From: Bradyrhizobium sp.
GTDB taxonomy: Bacteria; Pseudomonadota; Alphaproteobacteria; Rhizobiales; Xanthobacteraceae
Direction: 5' to 3'
Assembly (NCBI GenBank): GCA_019243075.1
Contig: JAFAUV010000282.1
Span: forward strand, 1-18,409
DNA length: 18,409 nucleotides
The first letter of the stretch is position 1; each line of letters begins with the position of its first letter. The translations under genes and the position numbers were made by a program. The notes beneath the pieces were generated by a model. The model saw only the letters and a list, made by a program, of their open reading frames with translations. It was not told where the DNA came from and made no database searches. Shown piece by piece: positions 9,763-16,712 of the stretch.

Positions 9763-10621
9763 ACTCATGCGCCTCGAGCACCAGTTCCATGGTCATCAGC
9801 ACGGGATTGTCGCCGCGGGCCAGCAGGCCTTGCCCTATGCCGCCCGTATAATCGATCAGCGCCGCGTCGAGCATTGCCTTCAGCGTACCATCGGCGCCCG
9901 GCGCGATGAAGCCAGAGGTGACGGCAAGCTCGGTGGCAAAGGGCTCGAGGCTGCGGCCATCGGCAAAGCGCACCCCGATGGTCGAGCCGACGCCGCCGTG
10001 AATTCTTGCGCGTGCAATGCCCTGCTCGCGGCAAAAGGCTTCGAGGCTTCCGGCAAAATCCTGATTGGGCCGCAGTCGCATCGCAAACGCACGGCTGGTC
10101 GTTTCGGCACCTTTCCGCGCGGCCGGGACGGGCCCGAACAGCCTGAAGTTCGTTTCGGGGTCGGCCTCGGCGGCAAATGCCGCGCCGTCGATGCCGAAAG
10201 CTTCGGCTTCGAAGGGCTCGGCGACAAAGGTGTCTTCGGGGAGCATATGACCGCCACTCGCTCGGCCATCGGCCTCCCGCCACAGGCCGTGGCAATGAAA
10301 GAACGGCGCGCTGTCCCGCGCGCCCAAGGTCATGGTCGCGAGCTCGAATTGAGTAACGCCAGCCGGGCGGAAGGTGTCGCTGTAGAAGGCCGCGTTCTCG
10401 CCTGTCTTCGAGCGCGCCGGCATGACATAGCCGAAGGGACCGAGCGCCCCGCGGCGCATGTTCAGCGTACCACTCGCAAAGCCTCGCGCTGCGAAACCGC
10501 GGCGCGCAGCTTCCAGCAGCGGCAAGCCCGCTTCCAGCGTAAAGGAAAAGGCTCTGCCGCGCACCTCAACCCACTGGATGCGCTCAGCGACAGGCGTACC
10601 CGGCTGCTTGATGGTGCGCAT
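9746..10621 (-). CDS. Double PCC (DUF296) domain protein
   Basis: A 291-residue soluble protein. The first half (about 25-135) has the PCC/DUF296 pattern: a helix-rich start GLPLLEAARRGFAARGF, a Gly-rich strand region, and the hallmark HCHGLWREADGRASGGHM with His109/His111 and GGH at 123-125. The second half (about 178-285) repeats the plan (LRPNQDFAGSLEAFCREQG, ARIHGGVGS, then a variant GFIAPGADG and LLARGDNPVLMTMELVLE) but lacks the HxH/GGH histidines. PCC domains occur in plant AT-hook proteins and as free-standing bacterial proteins that form trimers. Their bacterial role is unclear. Its ATG directly follows the TGA of the upstream acyl-CoA synthetase (TGA|ATG), indicating one operon and translational coupling, so a job linked to the CoA ligase is inferred. 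Confidence 0.82.
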   Translation of the reverse strand: MRTIKQPGTPVAERIQWVEVRGRAFSFTLEAGLPLLEAARRGFAARGFASGTLNMRRGALGPFGYVMPARSKTGENAAFYSDTFRPAGVTQFELATMTLGARDSAPFFHCHGLWREADGRASGGHMLPEDTFVAEPFEAEAFGIDGAAFAAEADPETNFRLFGPVPAARKGAETTSRAFAMRLRPNQDFAGSLEAFCREQGIARARIHGGVGSTIGVRFADGRSLEPFATELAVTSGFIAPGADGTLKAMLDAALIDYTGGIGQGLLARGDNPVLMTMELVLEAHEFMDGA

Positions 10622-12253
10622 TCACGTGGTTTGTTTGAGATCGAGCAGCCCGCGCGCTTCCAGTTCGTCGCGCACCAGCCGCTTGGGGATCTTGCCGTAG
10701 CCGGATTTCGGCAACGCATCCCAGAAGAAGAACCGCTTCGGCATCTTGTAGCGCGGCACCTTTGGCGCGAGGAACGCCGCCATTTCGGCTTCGTCTACCG
10801 CGGCGGCACCCTCGCGCGCGACGCAGACGGCGACGCCGACCTCGCCCCAGACGGGATCGGGCACGCCGAGCACGGCGACCTCACCGATCGCGGGATGGGT
10901 CAGGATCTTCTCCTCGACTTCGCGCGGATAGATGTTGGAGCCGCCGGAAATGTACATGTCGGACGCACGGCCGGTGATATAGACAAAGCCCTCCTCGTCC
11001 ATGTGGCCGAGATCGCCGGTGCGAAACCAGCCGTCACGAAATGCTTTCGCATTGGCCTCGGGGTTGTCGTAATAGCCGGCGAAGACCGCCGGCCCGATCA
11101 CGCAGATTTCGCCGGTCTCGAACGGTTTCAGCTCGCGGCCGTTGTCGTCCTGGATCGAGACCTGCATGCCCGTGCGCTCGAAACCGCAGGTGCCGATCCG
11201 CGCCGAGGGGCCGTCCTCTTCGTCATGCAGCGCGGCCGGAAGCACCGTGATGTTGCCGGTGACCTCGCCCAGGCCGAAATACTGAACGATCACCTTGCCC
11301 AGCTTCTTCAGCGCGAACTTCTGGTCCTCGCGGTACATCGGGGCGCCGGCGTAGATGACGTGCCGCAGCGACGAATGATCGAACTGATCGACGGCCGGAT
11401 GCTCGACCATCATCTTCAGAATCGTCGGCACAGTGAAGAGATTGCTGACGCGGTGTCGTTCGATCAGCCGGAAGGCTTCGGCAATGTCGAAACGCTCCGT
11501 CGGCAGCAGGATGGTCGCCACCCCGCGTGCGGTCTGCATCAGCTGGTGCACGCCGGCGCCGTGCGACAGCGGGGCGACCACGAGCGAGGTGTCCTGCTCC
11601 GTGGTGCCGGGCGTGAGATCGGCGAGATGGTTGGTCACGACAAAGGCCATCTGGCCGTGGGTCAGGACCGCCGCCTTGGAGCGGCCGGTGGTACCTGACG
11701 TGAAGAAGAACCAGCAGGGATCGTCATGCTCCACCGCGACATTGCGCAGAGCCGCGCCCGCATGCTTGCTCATTGCCTCCTGCAATGAAGTTTCGCCGAA
11801 CGTGCCGGCTTGCCCGATCCGCCAAACGAAATCAGTGCCGGCGACGGCTTTCGCATGGTCAGGGAAATCGCCGTGGCAAAGAAACCCCTTCGCCCCGGAA
11901 GCTGTTGCCAGATACGCCACCTCGTCCGGCATCAGGCGGAAATTGGTGGGCACCCAGACCGCGCCGAGACGGAATGCAGCGAACATCGAGAAGAACATCT
12001 CCTCGCAGTTCCTGGAATGCACCAGCACGCGGTCGCCCTTACCGATGCCGCGCGCCGCAAGCGCGGCCGCCAACGCCGAGACGCGAGCGTCGATCTCGCG
12101 CCAGGTCCAGCTTTTCTCAGCCCAGACGAAACCGGCGCGAGCGCCATGCCGACGCGCATTCTGGGTCAGCATATGCGCCAGATTCGTCACCCGCCGTGAC
12201 ATCCGCGCCTGGCTGCCGAGCGGCTTCCCGGCGTTAAGTGGGTTTGCGGCCAC
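10622..12253 (-). CDS. Acyl-CoA synthetase / AMP-dependent CoA ligase
   Basis: A 543-residue member of the ANL adenylating superfamily, forming acyl-CoA from a carboxylic acid, ATP and CoA. Motifs in order are the P-loop FTSGTTGRSK (184-193), FGLGEVTG at the A5 position (326-333; the usual aromatic-Gly-x-T-E is altered, keeping Glu330), WFRTGDLG (409-416), the hinge GRASDMYISGGSNIYPREVE (428-447) and the catalytic Lys521 in SGYGKIPKR. The profile fits medium/long-chain or aryl acid ligases, and the substrate cannot be assigned. The start is GTG at 12253, 1 nt after the TAA of the 66-aa gene and with GAGG about 10 nt upstream. An ATG at 12202 is possible and would remove 17 residues. It is the middle gene of a tight three-gene minus-strand operon. 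Confidence 0.93.
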   Translation of the reverse strand: MAANPLNAGKPLGSQARMSRRVTNLAHMLTQNARRHGARAGFVWAEKSWTWREIDARVSALAAALAARGIGKGDRVLVHSRNCEEMFFSMFAAFRLGAVWVPTNFRLMPDEVAYLATASGAKGFLCHGDFPDHAKAVAGTDFVWRIGQAGTFGETSLQEAMSKHAGAALRNVAVEHDDPCWFFFTSGTTGRSKAAVLTHGQMAFVVTNHLADLTPGTTEQDTSLVVAPLSHGAGVHQLMQTARGVATILLPTERFDIAEAFRLIERHRVSNLFTVPTILKMMVEHPAVDQFDHSSLRHVIYAGAPMYREDQKFALKKLGKVIVQYFGLGEVTGNITVLPAALHDEEDGPSARIGTCGFERTGMQVSIQDDNGRELKPFETGEICVIGPAVFAGYYDNPEANAKAFRDGWFRTGDLGHMDEEGFVYITGRASDMYISGGSNIYPREVEEKILTHPAIGEVAVLGVPDPVWGEVGVAVCVAREGAAAVDEAEMAAFLAPKVPRYKMPKRFFFWDALPKSGYGKIPKRLVRDELEARGLLDLKQTT

Positions 12254-12254
12254 G

Positions 12255-12455
12255 TTAGCGGCGCCTCATGAAGGTGCCGGCCGCGATCAGCACGATGCCG
12301 ATCACGCCAGTGACCATGCCATGCTTCATATGTACCCGCGCCACGCCGTCCTCATGCCCGGGGAAGAAGCCCGGCAATTGGTCCGCGGGAACCAGAAAAT
12401 AGACCGCGGCAACGACAAGCAGGACGACGCCGATCAGGGTCAGCACGAGCTTCAT
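12255..12455 (-). CDS. Small two-helix membrane protein, function unknown
   Basis: A 66-residue protein with two hydrophobic helices (about 3-22 and 46-62) joined by a short polar loop LVPADQLPGFFPGHEDG...KHG, and a basic end FMRRR. The two helices and terminal arginines predict an inner-membrane hairpin. The start is ATG at 12455 with AGAGGA about 7 nt upstream; the open frame continues upstream to 12620, but that part is low-information and lacks a ribosome site. It is probably the first gene of the operon with the acyl-CoA synthetase (1-nt gap) and the PCC protein. Similar short proteins exist in Bradyrhizobium from memory, without assigned role. Confidence 0.8.
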   Translation of the reverse strand: MKLVLTLIGVVLLVVAAVYFLVPADQLPGFFPGHEDGVARVHMKHGMVTGVIGIVLIAAGTFMRRR

Positions 12456-12673
12456 GGGCTTCCTCTTGAGGGGCGCTTGGGACGCCGGTTTCGACAGCTT
12501 CGTTGTCTCCTCTCTATCGCCTTCGGCCGAGGGCCCGCAAGAGCCTGCGCCGCAAGCAAAATCGGCATAAGGCCGAGGTCCGGCGCAGCAAAAAATCTCC
12601 GCTCGGTCGGCGGTTTGCATCGATGCGCTCGCGGCCTTAGATGAGAAACCGGAATTTGCGGGAAAGCACGACC

Positions 12674-12943
12674 ATGGCCGTCCACGACAACAAAACCCTG
12701 CACCGCTTCGAGCTTGACGTTGGCGGCCAGACGGCGTTTGCCAATTACCGGCAGACGCCGCAGGCGATCATCATCACCCATACCGAGACGCCGCGCGCGC
12801 TGCGTGGTCGCGGCATCGCCTCGGAGCTGGTGAAGGGCGCACTGCAGATGATCCGGGCCGACGGCCGCAAGGTGTTCGCCGGATGCGGTTTCGTGGTCGA
12901 CTATCTCGGCAAGCACCCGGAATTCGCCGACCTTGTCGCGTAA
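12674..12943 (+). CDS. Minimal GNAT-like N-acetyltransferase (COG2388 type)
   Basis: An 89-residue cytoplasmic protein of the short GNAT class related to YjdJ. It has a beta-rich start, LHRFELDVGGQTAFANYRQ, the acetyl-CoA loop RALRGRGIASELVKGAL (41-57) with the R/Q-x-x-G-x-A pattern, and the characteristic end CGFVVDYLGKHPEFADLV (Cys71, His81). The length fits the family, which is roughly half a usual GNAT. The start is ATG at 12674, preceded by GGGAAAG. An earlier in-frame start at 12641 would add 11 residues without a ribosome site. The acceptor substrate is unknown for most members. It is divergent from the 66-aa membrane gene (218-bp gap) and converges on the DUF3597 gene 16 bp away. Confidence 0.88.
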   Translation: MAVHDNKTLHRFELDVGGQTAFANYRQTPQAIIITHTETPRALRGRGIASELVKGALQMIRADGRKVFAGCGFVVDYLGKHPEFADLVA

Positions 12944-12959
12944 GACATCCCAGGACTTC

Positions 12960-13370
12960 TTAATGCTTGATTTCCGGCGGCAGCTTGCCGCCATTGGCCG
13001 CGAGCTTGGCCATCACCTGCTTGTGCAGCCAGACGTTCATGCTGGCGGAATCATTGGTGTCGCCGGTGTAGCCCAGTTCCTTGGCGAGTTCCTTGCGCGC
13101 GGCGAGGCTGGCATCGATGTCGAGCGCCTTCATCAGGTCGACGATCGAGGTCCGCCATTCCAGCTTCTCGTGCTTGGCGGCCGCTGCCTTGTCCAGGATC
13201 GGCGCCACATCGACGGTCTGCGCCGGTGCCGAGGCCGGTGCGGCCGAAGCGGTCCCCGCGCCGCCCGCAGGCGCGGCACTGCTGTCAGCCGGCGCAGCGC
13301 TGCCGCCAGCCGGCGCACGCGCAGCCGAGTGGCCAAAGATTCCGCTCATGATTTTTCCGAAAATGCTCAT
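12960..13370 (-). CDS. DUF3597 domain-containing protein
   Basis: A 136-residue protein with the DUF3597 layout: a short amphipathic N-terminus MSIFGKIMSGIFG, an Ala/Pro/Gly-rich low-complexity linker (about 15-52), and a C-terminal helical domain (about 53-136) containing VDVAPILDKAAAAKHEKLEW, SIVDLMKALDIDASLAARKELAKELGY and MNVWLHKQVMAKLA. No signal peptide is seen. The start is ATG at 13370 with GGGGAG 6 nt upstream; the frame continues to 13631 but without family resemblance. The function is unknown; from memory, in rhizobia it is usually a single gene as here. The domain is small and charged, suggesting a peptidoglycan- or stress-related accessory role at most, which is a guess. Confidence 0.9.
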   Translation of the reverse strand: MSIFGKIMSGIFGHSAARAPAGGSAAPADSSAAPAGGAGTASAAPASAPAQTVDVAPILDKAAAAKHEKLEWRTSIVDLMKALDIDASLAARKELAKELGYTGDTNDSASMNVWLHKQVMAKLAANGGKLPPEIKH

Positions 13371-13712
13371 CGATTGCTCCCCAAATGGAAACGTCTTTGT
13401 TCCCCGGCTATCCGGATTGCTTGCTTCAGCTTGGCCCACGGCAAAGCTTGCCGCGCGTCCCGGAGCCGCTGGTGTGGAGCTTAGCCGAGGCGAAATGACG
13501 GCGGAATGACCCGTCACTGTTTGCGCTGCGGCATATTTCTCACCCAGCCGTGAGCGACGCGGGAACAAATTCGGAGTATGTTGAATCTTCAGCTCGCGAA
13601 ATGGCCAGAAAGGGTTCTCGCATCTGGCCAAGCATCGTGATCGTTCATCGGCGGCCGCTCGCGCCCCGAACCGGCGCGAACTCCGGCCGTCTAGGCAAGG
13701 GAGTCAGCGACC
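13371..13712. other. Divergent intergenic region between DUF3597 and DUF2189 genes
   Basis: This 342-bp gap must contain both promoters. GGAAC occurs on the plus strand (13562-13566) and on the minus strand near 13400, resembling the -35 of EcfG general-stress promoters. Neither has the matching GTT at 16-17 nt spacing, so I do not call a stress promoter. I see no gene or repeat here. Confidence 0.4.
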
Positions 13713-14621
13713 ATGGCCTCGACCTACCACGACAATGTCAGCTCGCAGGTGCAGACCGCGCCGGAAGCGGCACCCGAGATCCGCAGCATCGGCCTTTCCG
13801 ATCTGCGCCGGGCGCTGAAACTCGGCTGGGAGGATTTCAAGGCGGTGCCCAGCCACGCCATCAACCTCTGCGTGATCTACCCGGTGCTCGGCCTGCTATT
13901 GGCGCGCGTGGCTTTCGGCTATGCGGTAATACCGCTGCTGTTTCCGCTGGCCGCGGGCTTTGCCTTGCTCGGTCCCTTCGCGGCGCTTGGCCTCTATGAA
14001 CTGAGCAGCCGCCGCGAACGTGGCCAGGCTGCCTCTGCCTGGGATGCGCTCGAGGTGCTGCGCTCGCCCTCTTTCGGCGCCATGCTCGGGCTCGGCACGC
14101 TGCTGCTCGCCTTGTTCGTGACCTGGGTTGCGACCGCGCAGGCGATCTATATCGCCGTATTCGGCTATGGCGGCGCGACCAGCTTTTCCGATTTCATGAC
14201 GCGCGTCCTGACCACGTCGCAAGGCTGGTGGCTGATCATCGTGGGCTGTGGCGTCGGCTTCCTTTTCGCGCTGGTCGCACTCTGCATCAGCGTGGTGTCC
14301 TTCCCGCTGATGCTCGATCGCCATGCCAGCGCAGGCCAGGCCATGGTGACTTCGCTCAGGGTCGTCGCCAAGAATCCGATGACGATCGCCGCATGGGGCT
14401 TGATCGTCGCAGCCTTGCTGGTAGTGGGCTCGCTGCCGCTGCTCCTTGGCCTTGCGGTGGTGATCCCGCTGCTCGGGCATGCGACCTGGCATCTCTACCG
14501 CGAAGCCGTGGCCATCGATCCGAACGCCCGGCCGATTCCTCCGCGGCCGCCGCGGCAGCGCCGGCCGGCGGCCGACTTCCCAGCCAACCTGTTTCCCTGG
14601 CGCCGCCGCGATGACAGCTGA
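13713..14621 (+). CDS. DUF2189 integral membrane protein
   Basis: A 302-residue inner-membrane protein. After a polar N-terminus with the motif IRSIGLSDLRRALKLGWEDF (23-42), typical of DUF2189, it has about five to six hydrophobic segments (roughly 50-66, 69-95, 122-150, 171-198, 223-255, the last probably double). It ends in a Pro/Arg-rich cytoplasmic tail. The conserved GPFAALGLYELSSRRERG segment follows the second helix region. The start is ATG at 13713, with GGGAG about 10 nt upstream. The function of the family is not known; cytochrome-related and transport roles have been suggested only by context elsewhere and nothing here supports either. A strong hairpin follows 22 bp after the stop, so it is likely monocistronic. 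Confidence 0.92.
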   Translation: MASTYHDNVSSQVQTAPEAAPEIRSIGLSDLRRALKLGWEDFKAVPSHAINLCVIYPVLGLLLARVAFGYAVIPLLFPLAAGFALLGPFAALGLYELSSRRERGQAASAWDALEVLRSPSFGAMLGLGTLLLALFVTWVATAQAIYIAVFGYGGATSFSDFMTRVLTTSQGWWLIIVGCGVGFLFALVALCISVVSFPLMLDRHASAGQAMVTSLRVVAKNPMTIAAWGLIVAALLVVGSLPLLLGLAVVIPLLGHATWHLYREAVAIDPNARPIPPRPPRQRRPAADFPANLFPWRRRDDS

Positions 14622-14643
14622 TCGACACAGCTGTCAGCTGGAC

Positions 14644-14672
14644 CCAAGCCGCCGGATGATCCGGCGGCTTGG
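14644..14672 (+). terminator. Strong hairpin, likely terminator of the DUF2189 gene
   Basis: CCAAGCCGCCGGA (14644-14656) pairs perfectly with TCCGGCGGCTTGG (14660-14672) around the 3-nt loop TGA. The stem is 13 bp and GC-rich, 22 bp after the stop. There is no clear T run, as is common in high-GC alphaproteobacteria. Confidence 0.7.
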
Positions 14673-14677
14673 CGTTC

Positions 14678-14700
14678 GCAAAAGCGCTCCACGCTTTTGC
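14678..14700. repeat. Palindromic element, possibly a REP-like unit
   Basis: GCAAAAGCG (14678-14686) and CGCTTTTGC (14692-14700) are exact reverse complements with the 5-nt spacer CTCCA. It sits 5 bp after the preceding hairpin and reads with T-rich sides on both strands. Similar GCAAAAGCG-type palindromes recur in Bradyrhizobium intergenic DNA from memory, but copy number cannot be seen here. Confidence 0.45.
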
Positions 14701-14731
14701 CGATCAGGCGCTAGCCATGTTTTGGCCGCGG

Positions 14732-14759
14732 TTGACACGGAGATTTTGCGCCGCAGGAT
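14732..14759 (+). promoter_or_regulatory. Possible promoter for the lytic transglycosylase gene
   Basis: A perfect -35 TTGACA (14732-14737) is followed after 16 bp by CAGGAT, a weak -10 (3 of 6 matches). The start codon is about 30 bp further on. The -35 is convincing and the -10 is not. Confidence 0.35.
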
Positions 14760-14788
14760 CATGACCTTTCGACTCGGAAGCCGCATTC

Positions 14789-15613
14789 GTGACAGCAACA
14801 AACTCGCATTTCCTCGCAACTCTGGCGCTTGGCGCCGCACTTTCTCTCGGCCCTGCCTCGGCACATGGGGCTGCGGCCTGTGACACCGGCAACTTTGACG
14901 CCTGGCTGAGCGCCTTCAAGAGCGAGGCCGTGTCGAAGGGGATTTCGCAACAAACCGTCAATGCCGGGCTCAACGGCGTCACCCTCGACCAAGCTGTGCT
15001 TAGCCGCGACCACTCGCAAAAGGTGTTCGACCAGACCTTCGAGCAGTTTTCCGGCCGGATGGTGCCGCCGCGATTGACACGCGGCTCCAACATGCTCAAG
15101 CAATACGGCTCGGTGCTGTCGCGCATCGAGCAAGCCTATGGTGTGCCCGCCGAAGTGCTGGTCGCGATCTGGGGTCTCGAAACGGATTTCGGCGTCAATA
15201 CCGGCAAGTTCCAGACACTGCGCTCGCTCGCGACCCTGGCCTATGACTGCCGGCGTGCCGACGAGTTTCGCGGCGAACTGATGGACGCCCTGCGGATCAT
15301 CGACCGCGGCGATCTCTCACCGCAGGAAATGCGCGGCGCCTGGGCCGGCGAGCTTGGCCAGACCCAGTTCATGCCCTCGTCCTGGATGAAATACGCCGTC
15401 GATTTCGACGGCAACGGCCGCCGCGATCTCCTGCACAATGTGCCCGATGTGCTGGCCTCGACCGCCAATTATCTTGCGAATTACGGCTGGAAAAAGGGTC
15501 AGGACTATCAGCCGGGCGCGCCGAATTTTGCGGTATTGCAGCAGTGGAACAAGAGCGAAGTCTACACCAGGACCGTCGCCTATTTCGCCAATCAGCTCGC
15601 TCACGCCCCCTGA
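14789..15613 (+). CDS. Lytic murein transglycosylase, MltB/SLT_2 (GH103) type
   Basis: A 274-residue exported enzyme that cleaves the MurNAc-GlcNAc bond of peptidoglycan, forming 1,6-anhydro ends. Residues 1-29 are a Sec signal peptide (TLALGAALSLGPASAHGAA), followed by Cys31 and Cys154. The catalytic Glu131 lies in the GH103 motif IWGLETDFG, and the second hallmark GELGQTQFMPSSW spans 187-199. The fold continues to a conserved DVLASTANYLANYGW segment. It lacks a C-terminal peptidoglycan-binding domain and is shorter than E. coli MltB. No LxxC lipobox is seen, so it is probably soluble in the periplasm. The start is GTG at 14789, the first possible start in the frame, with GGAAG about 9 nt upstream; it lies about 30 bp below a TTGACA. 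Confidence 0.93.
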   Translation: MTATNSHFLATLALGAALSLGPASAHGAAACDTGNFDAWLSAFKSEAVSKGISQQTVNAGLNGVTLDQAVLSRDHSQKVFDQTFEQFSGRMVPPRLTRGSNMLKQYGSVLSRIEQAYGVPAEVLVAIWGLETDFGVNTGKFQTLRSLATLAYDCRRADEFRGELMDALRIIDRGDLSPQEMRGAWAGELGQTQFMPSSWMKYAVDFDGNGRRDLLHNVPDVLASTANYLANYGWKKGQDYQPGAPNFAVLQQWNKSEVYTRTVAYFANQLAHAP

Positions 15614-15620
15614 GGCCACG

Positions 15621-15650
15621 AGGGGCCGATCGCGATCGCGACCGGCCCCT
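15621..15650 (+). terminator. Hairpin after the lytic transglycosylase gene
   Basis: AGGGGCCG (15621-15628) pairs with CGGCCCCT (15643-15650), an 8-bp stem around a 14-nt loop rich in GATCGC. It begins 8 bp after the stop and sits between two convergent genes, so it may serve both. No strong T tract follows. Confidence 0.5.
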
Positions 15651-15672
15651 GTCCTGATTGTTGGGCGCTTGA

Positions 15673-15939
15673 TTACTTCGCCGCGGTGTCGCGCAGCGCC
15701 TTGTTGAGATGCGAGCTGCAGGCCCCGAACTTGTTGTTCAGAAATGCGTCCTGTGCCGCAGCGATCTCCTTCTCGGCCGCAAACTTGCCCTCGCCATCGG
15801 CCGCGCCCTCGATTGCTGATTCGGCCTTTGCGAAGCCGGTGCCGCTGCAGCCGACGCCGCCGAGATGTGCGGCCTGGGCAGGAGCAACAGCGAATGCAAC
15901 AGCCGCGACAGCGGCAGCCCCGAGTAACTTTTTGATCAT
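15673..15939 (-). CDS. Small exported protein, function unknown
   Basis: An 88-residue protein with a clear Sec signal: MIKK followed by a long Ala/Val core, probably cut after AQA (residue 23). The mature part is about 65 residues, mostly helical by composition, with exactly two Cys (31 and 74) that could form a disulfide tying the two ends. Between them is AESAIEGAADGEGKFAAEKEIAAAQ, followed by NNKFGACSSHLNKAL. The start is ATG at 15939 with AAGGAAA about 8 nt upstream; the longer frame to 16077 lacks a ribosome site. I do not recognise a named domain; related short alanine-rich periplasmic proteins are frequent in Bradyrhizobium from memory. It converges with the transglycosylase gene, 59 bp apart. 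Confidence 0.82.
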   Translation of the reverse strand: MIKKLLGAAAVAAVAFAVAPAQAAHLGGVGCSGTGFAKAESAIEGAADGEGKFAAEKEIAAAQDAFLNNKFGACSSHLNKALRDTAAK

Positions 15940-16095
15940 GTTACTTTTCCTTATGCTTTTGGGACAGACCCGACGCCATCGCCGATTCTGCGAGATGATT
16001 GTTCGCTTATCAGCCCAAAGTTGCAGAATGAAATCCGCGCGATCTAAATGTGATCGGACCGTGCTGCAAAGCCTCATGCGCCAGCGCGCATTTTG

Positions 16096-16111
16096 ATTAC
16101 AGCTTTGTAAT
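16096..16111. promoter_or_regulatory. Palindrome ATTACA-N4-TGTAAT
   Basis: ATTACA (16096-16101) and TGTAAT (16106-16111) are exact reverse complements with 4 bp between them, a size typical of a dimeric regulator site. It lies about 65-80 bp upstream of the best -10 box. The regulator is unknown. Confidence 0.35.
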
Positions 16112-16127
16112 TATCGGTGAGGTCTTG

Positions 16128-16146
16128 ACTCCAGACTGGAGTCTGG
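16128..16146. promoter_or_regulatory. Overlapping palindromes ACTCCAG-A-CTGGAGT and CCAGACT-GG-AGTCTGG
   Basis: Two perfect 7-bp inverted repeats overlap: arms 16128-16134/16136-16142 and 16131-16137/16140-16146. They sit about 30 bp upstream of the TATAAT at 16173-16178, that is around the -35 area, where a bound activator or repressor would control the promoter. The half-site CTCCAGACT recurs at 16257-16265. Confidence 0.4.
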
Positions 16147-16172
16147 TGCTGCACTGCGATATAAAACTGATC

Positions 16173-16178
16173 TATAAT
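16173..16178 (+). promoter_or_regulatory. Probable -10 box (TATAAT) upstream of the DUF1127 gene
   Basis: TCTATAATTC contains a consensus TATAAT and also fits the alphaproteobacterial CTATAA form. No good -35 lies 16-18 bp upstream (TGCACT at 16150), which together with the adjacent palindromes hints at an activator-dependent promoter. A start near 16185 would give a leader of about 350 nt. Confidence 0.35.
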
Positions 16179-16197
16179 TCAGCCTTTTAGCCAAACC

Positions 16198-16218
16198 TGC
16201 ATGCGAATCGCGCATGCA
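16198..16218 (+). promoter_or_regulatory. Hairpin TGCATGCG-AATCG-CGCATGCA in putative leader
   Basis: The 8-bp arms 16198-16205 and 16211-16218 are exact reverse complements around a 5-nt loop. If transcription starts near 16185 this would be the first structure of the RNA. It could equally be a DNA-level operator. Confidence 0.35.
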
Positions 16219-16537
16219 CTGTTGCCAAACCCAAGCCGCTTCGATCGATACCGGGGCTCCAGACTAACGGTTCGGGCTCTCCTCCAACAGCGCCAGGGCA
16301 ATTCCGGGATCATTACACAATCTGCTGTTTTCACGAGGTTTTATTGATCTGGTGAAATCGCAGGCGGATTCTTCGCAGCCATGCCGAAAGGTTAATCCTT
16401 TCTTGGTCCGGCCATGCGTTTTATACCTAGCTGCACCGCAACATCGGAACTACCCAGCCGCGAGATACCAATCTATGTTCATTTCAACGATGAGGCGTTC
16501 CTCCAAGCGCTGAATCGCCGCTACTAAGGAGACTACA

Positions 16538-16690
16538 ATGTTGCTCTCGCTCATCCGCATGATCCAGGCTTTCCGGGATTATCAGCGCAACGTCAATGAA
16601 CTCTCGCAGCTGAGCGATCGGGAACTGGCCGATATTGGCCTCGATCGTTCCGATATTCCGCGCGTTGCGGCTGGCAGCTATAACGGCTGA
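16538..16690 (+). CDS. DUF1127 family small protein
   Basis: A 50-residue protein, MLLSLIRMIQ... through QRNVNELSQLSDRELADIGLDRSDIPRVAAG, which carries the DUF1127 core: an amphipathic basic N-terminal helix, then the hallmark L-S-D-R-E-L-x-D-I-G-L-x-R-x-D-I. In other alphaproteobacteria short DUF1127 proteins act in RNA turnover and in phosphate or carbon stress responses, and one is known to bind RNA; that role here is by analogy. The ribosome site AAGGAG (16526-16531) is near-perfect with 6-nt spacing, suggesting strong translation. The upstream leader is long and dyad-rich and a strong terminator follows, so it is a single-gene unit separate from trmFO. Confidence 0.93.
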   Translation: MLLSLIRMIQAFRDYQRNVNELSQLSDRELADIGLDRSDIPRVAAGSYNG

Positions 16691-16712
16691 TCGTTCAGCC
16701 AAATTGATGGAC

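Larger units (their letters stand above)
15940..16537. other. Long divergent intergenic region with clustered dyads
   Basis: This ~600-bp gap separates the small exported protein from the DUF1127 gene. It is less GC-rich than its surroundings and I see no protein gene in it. It holds four dyads between 16096 and 16218, listed separately, and a good -10 box at 16173-16178. The 9-mer CTCCAGACT occurs at 16129 and again at 16257. The 16270-16537 part would be a long leader if transcription starts near 16185. Confidence 0.5.

Noticed and set aside
9638..11698. 686-codon open frame on the plus strand
   Set aside because: It is antisense to the PCC and acyl-CoA synthetase genes; no recognisable domain; His/Arg/Gly-rich shadow composition.
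13562..13582. GGAAC...GTT resembling an EcfG stress promoter
   Set aside because: The GTT is about 13 nt from GGAAC rather than 16-17, and no alternative -10 fits.
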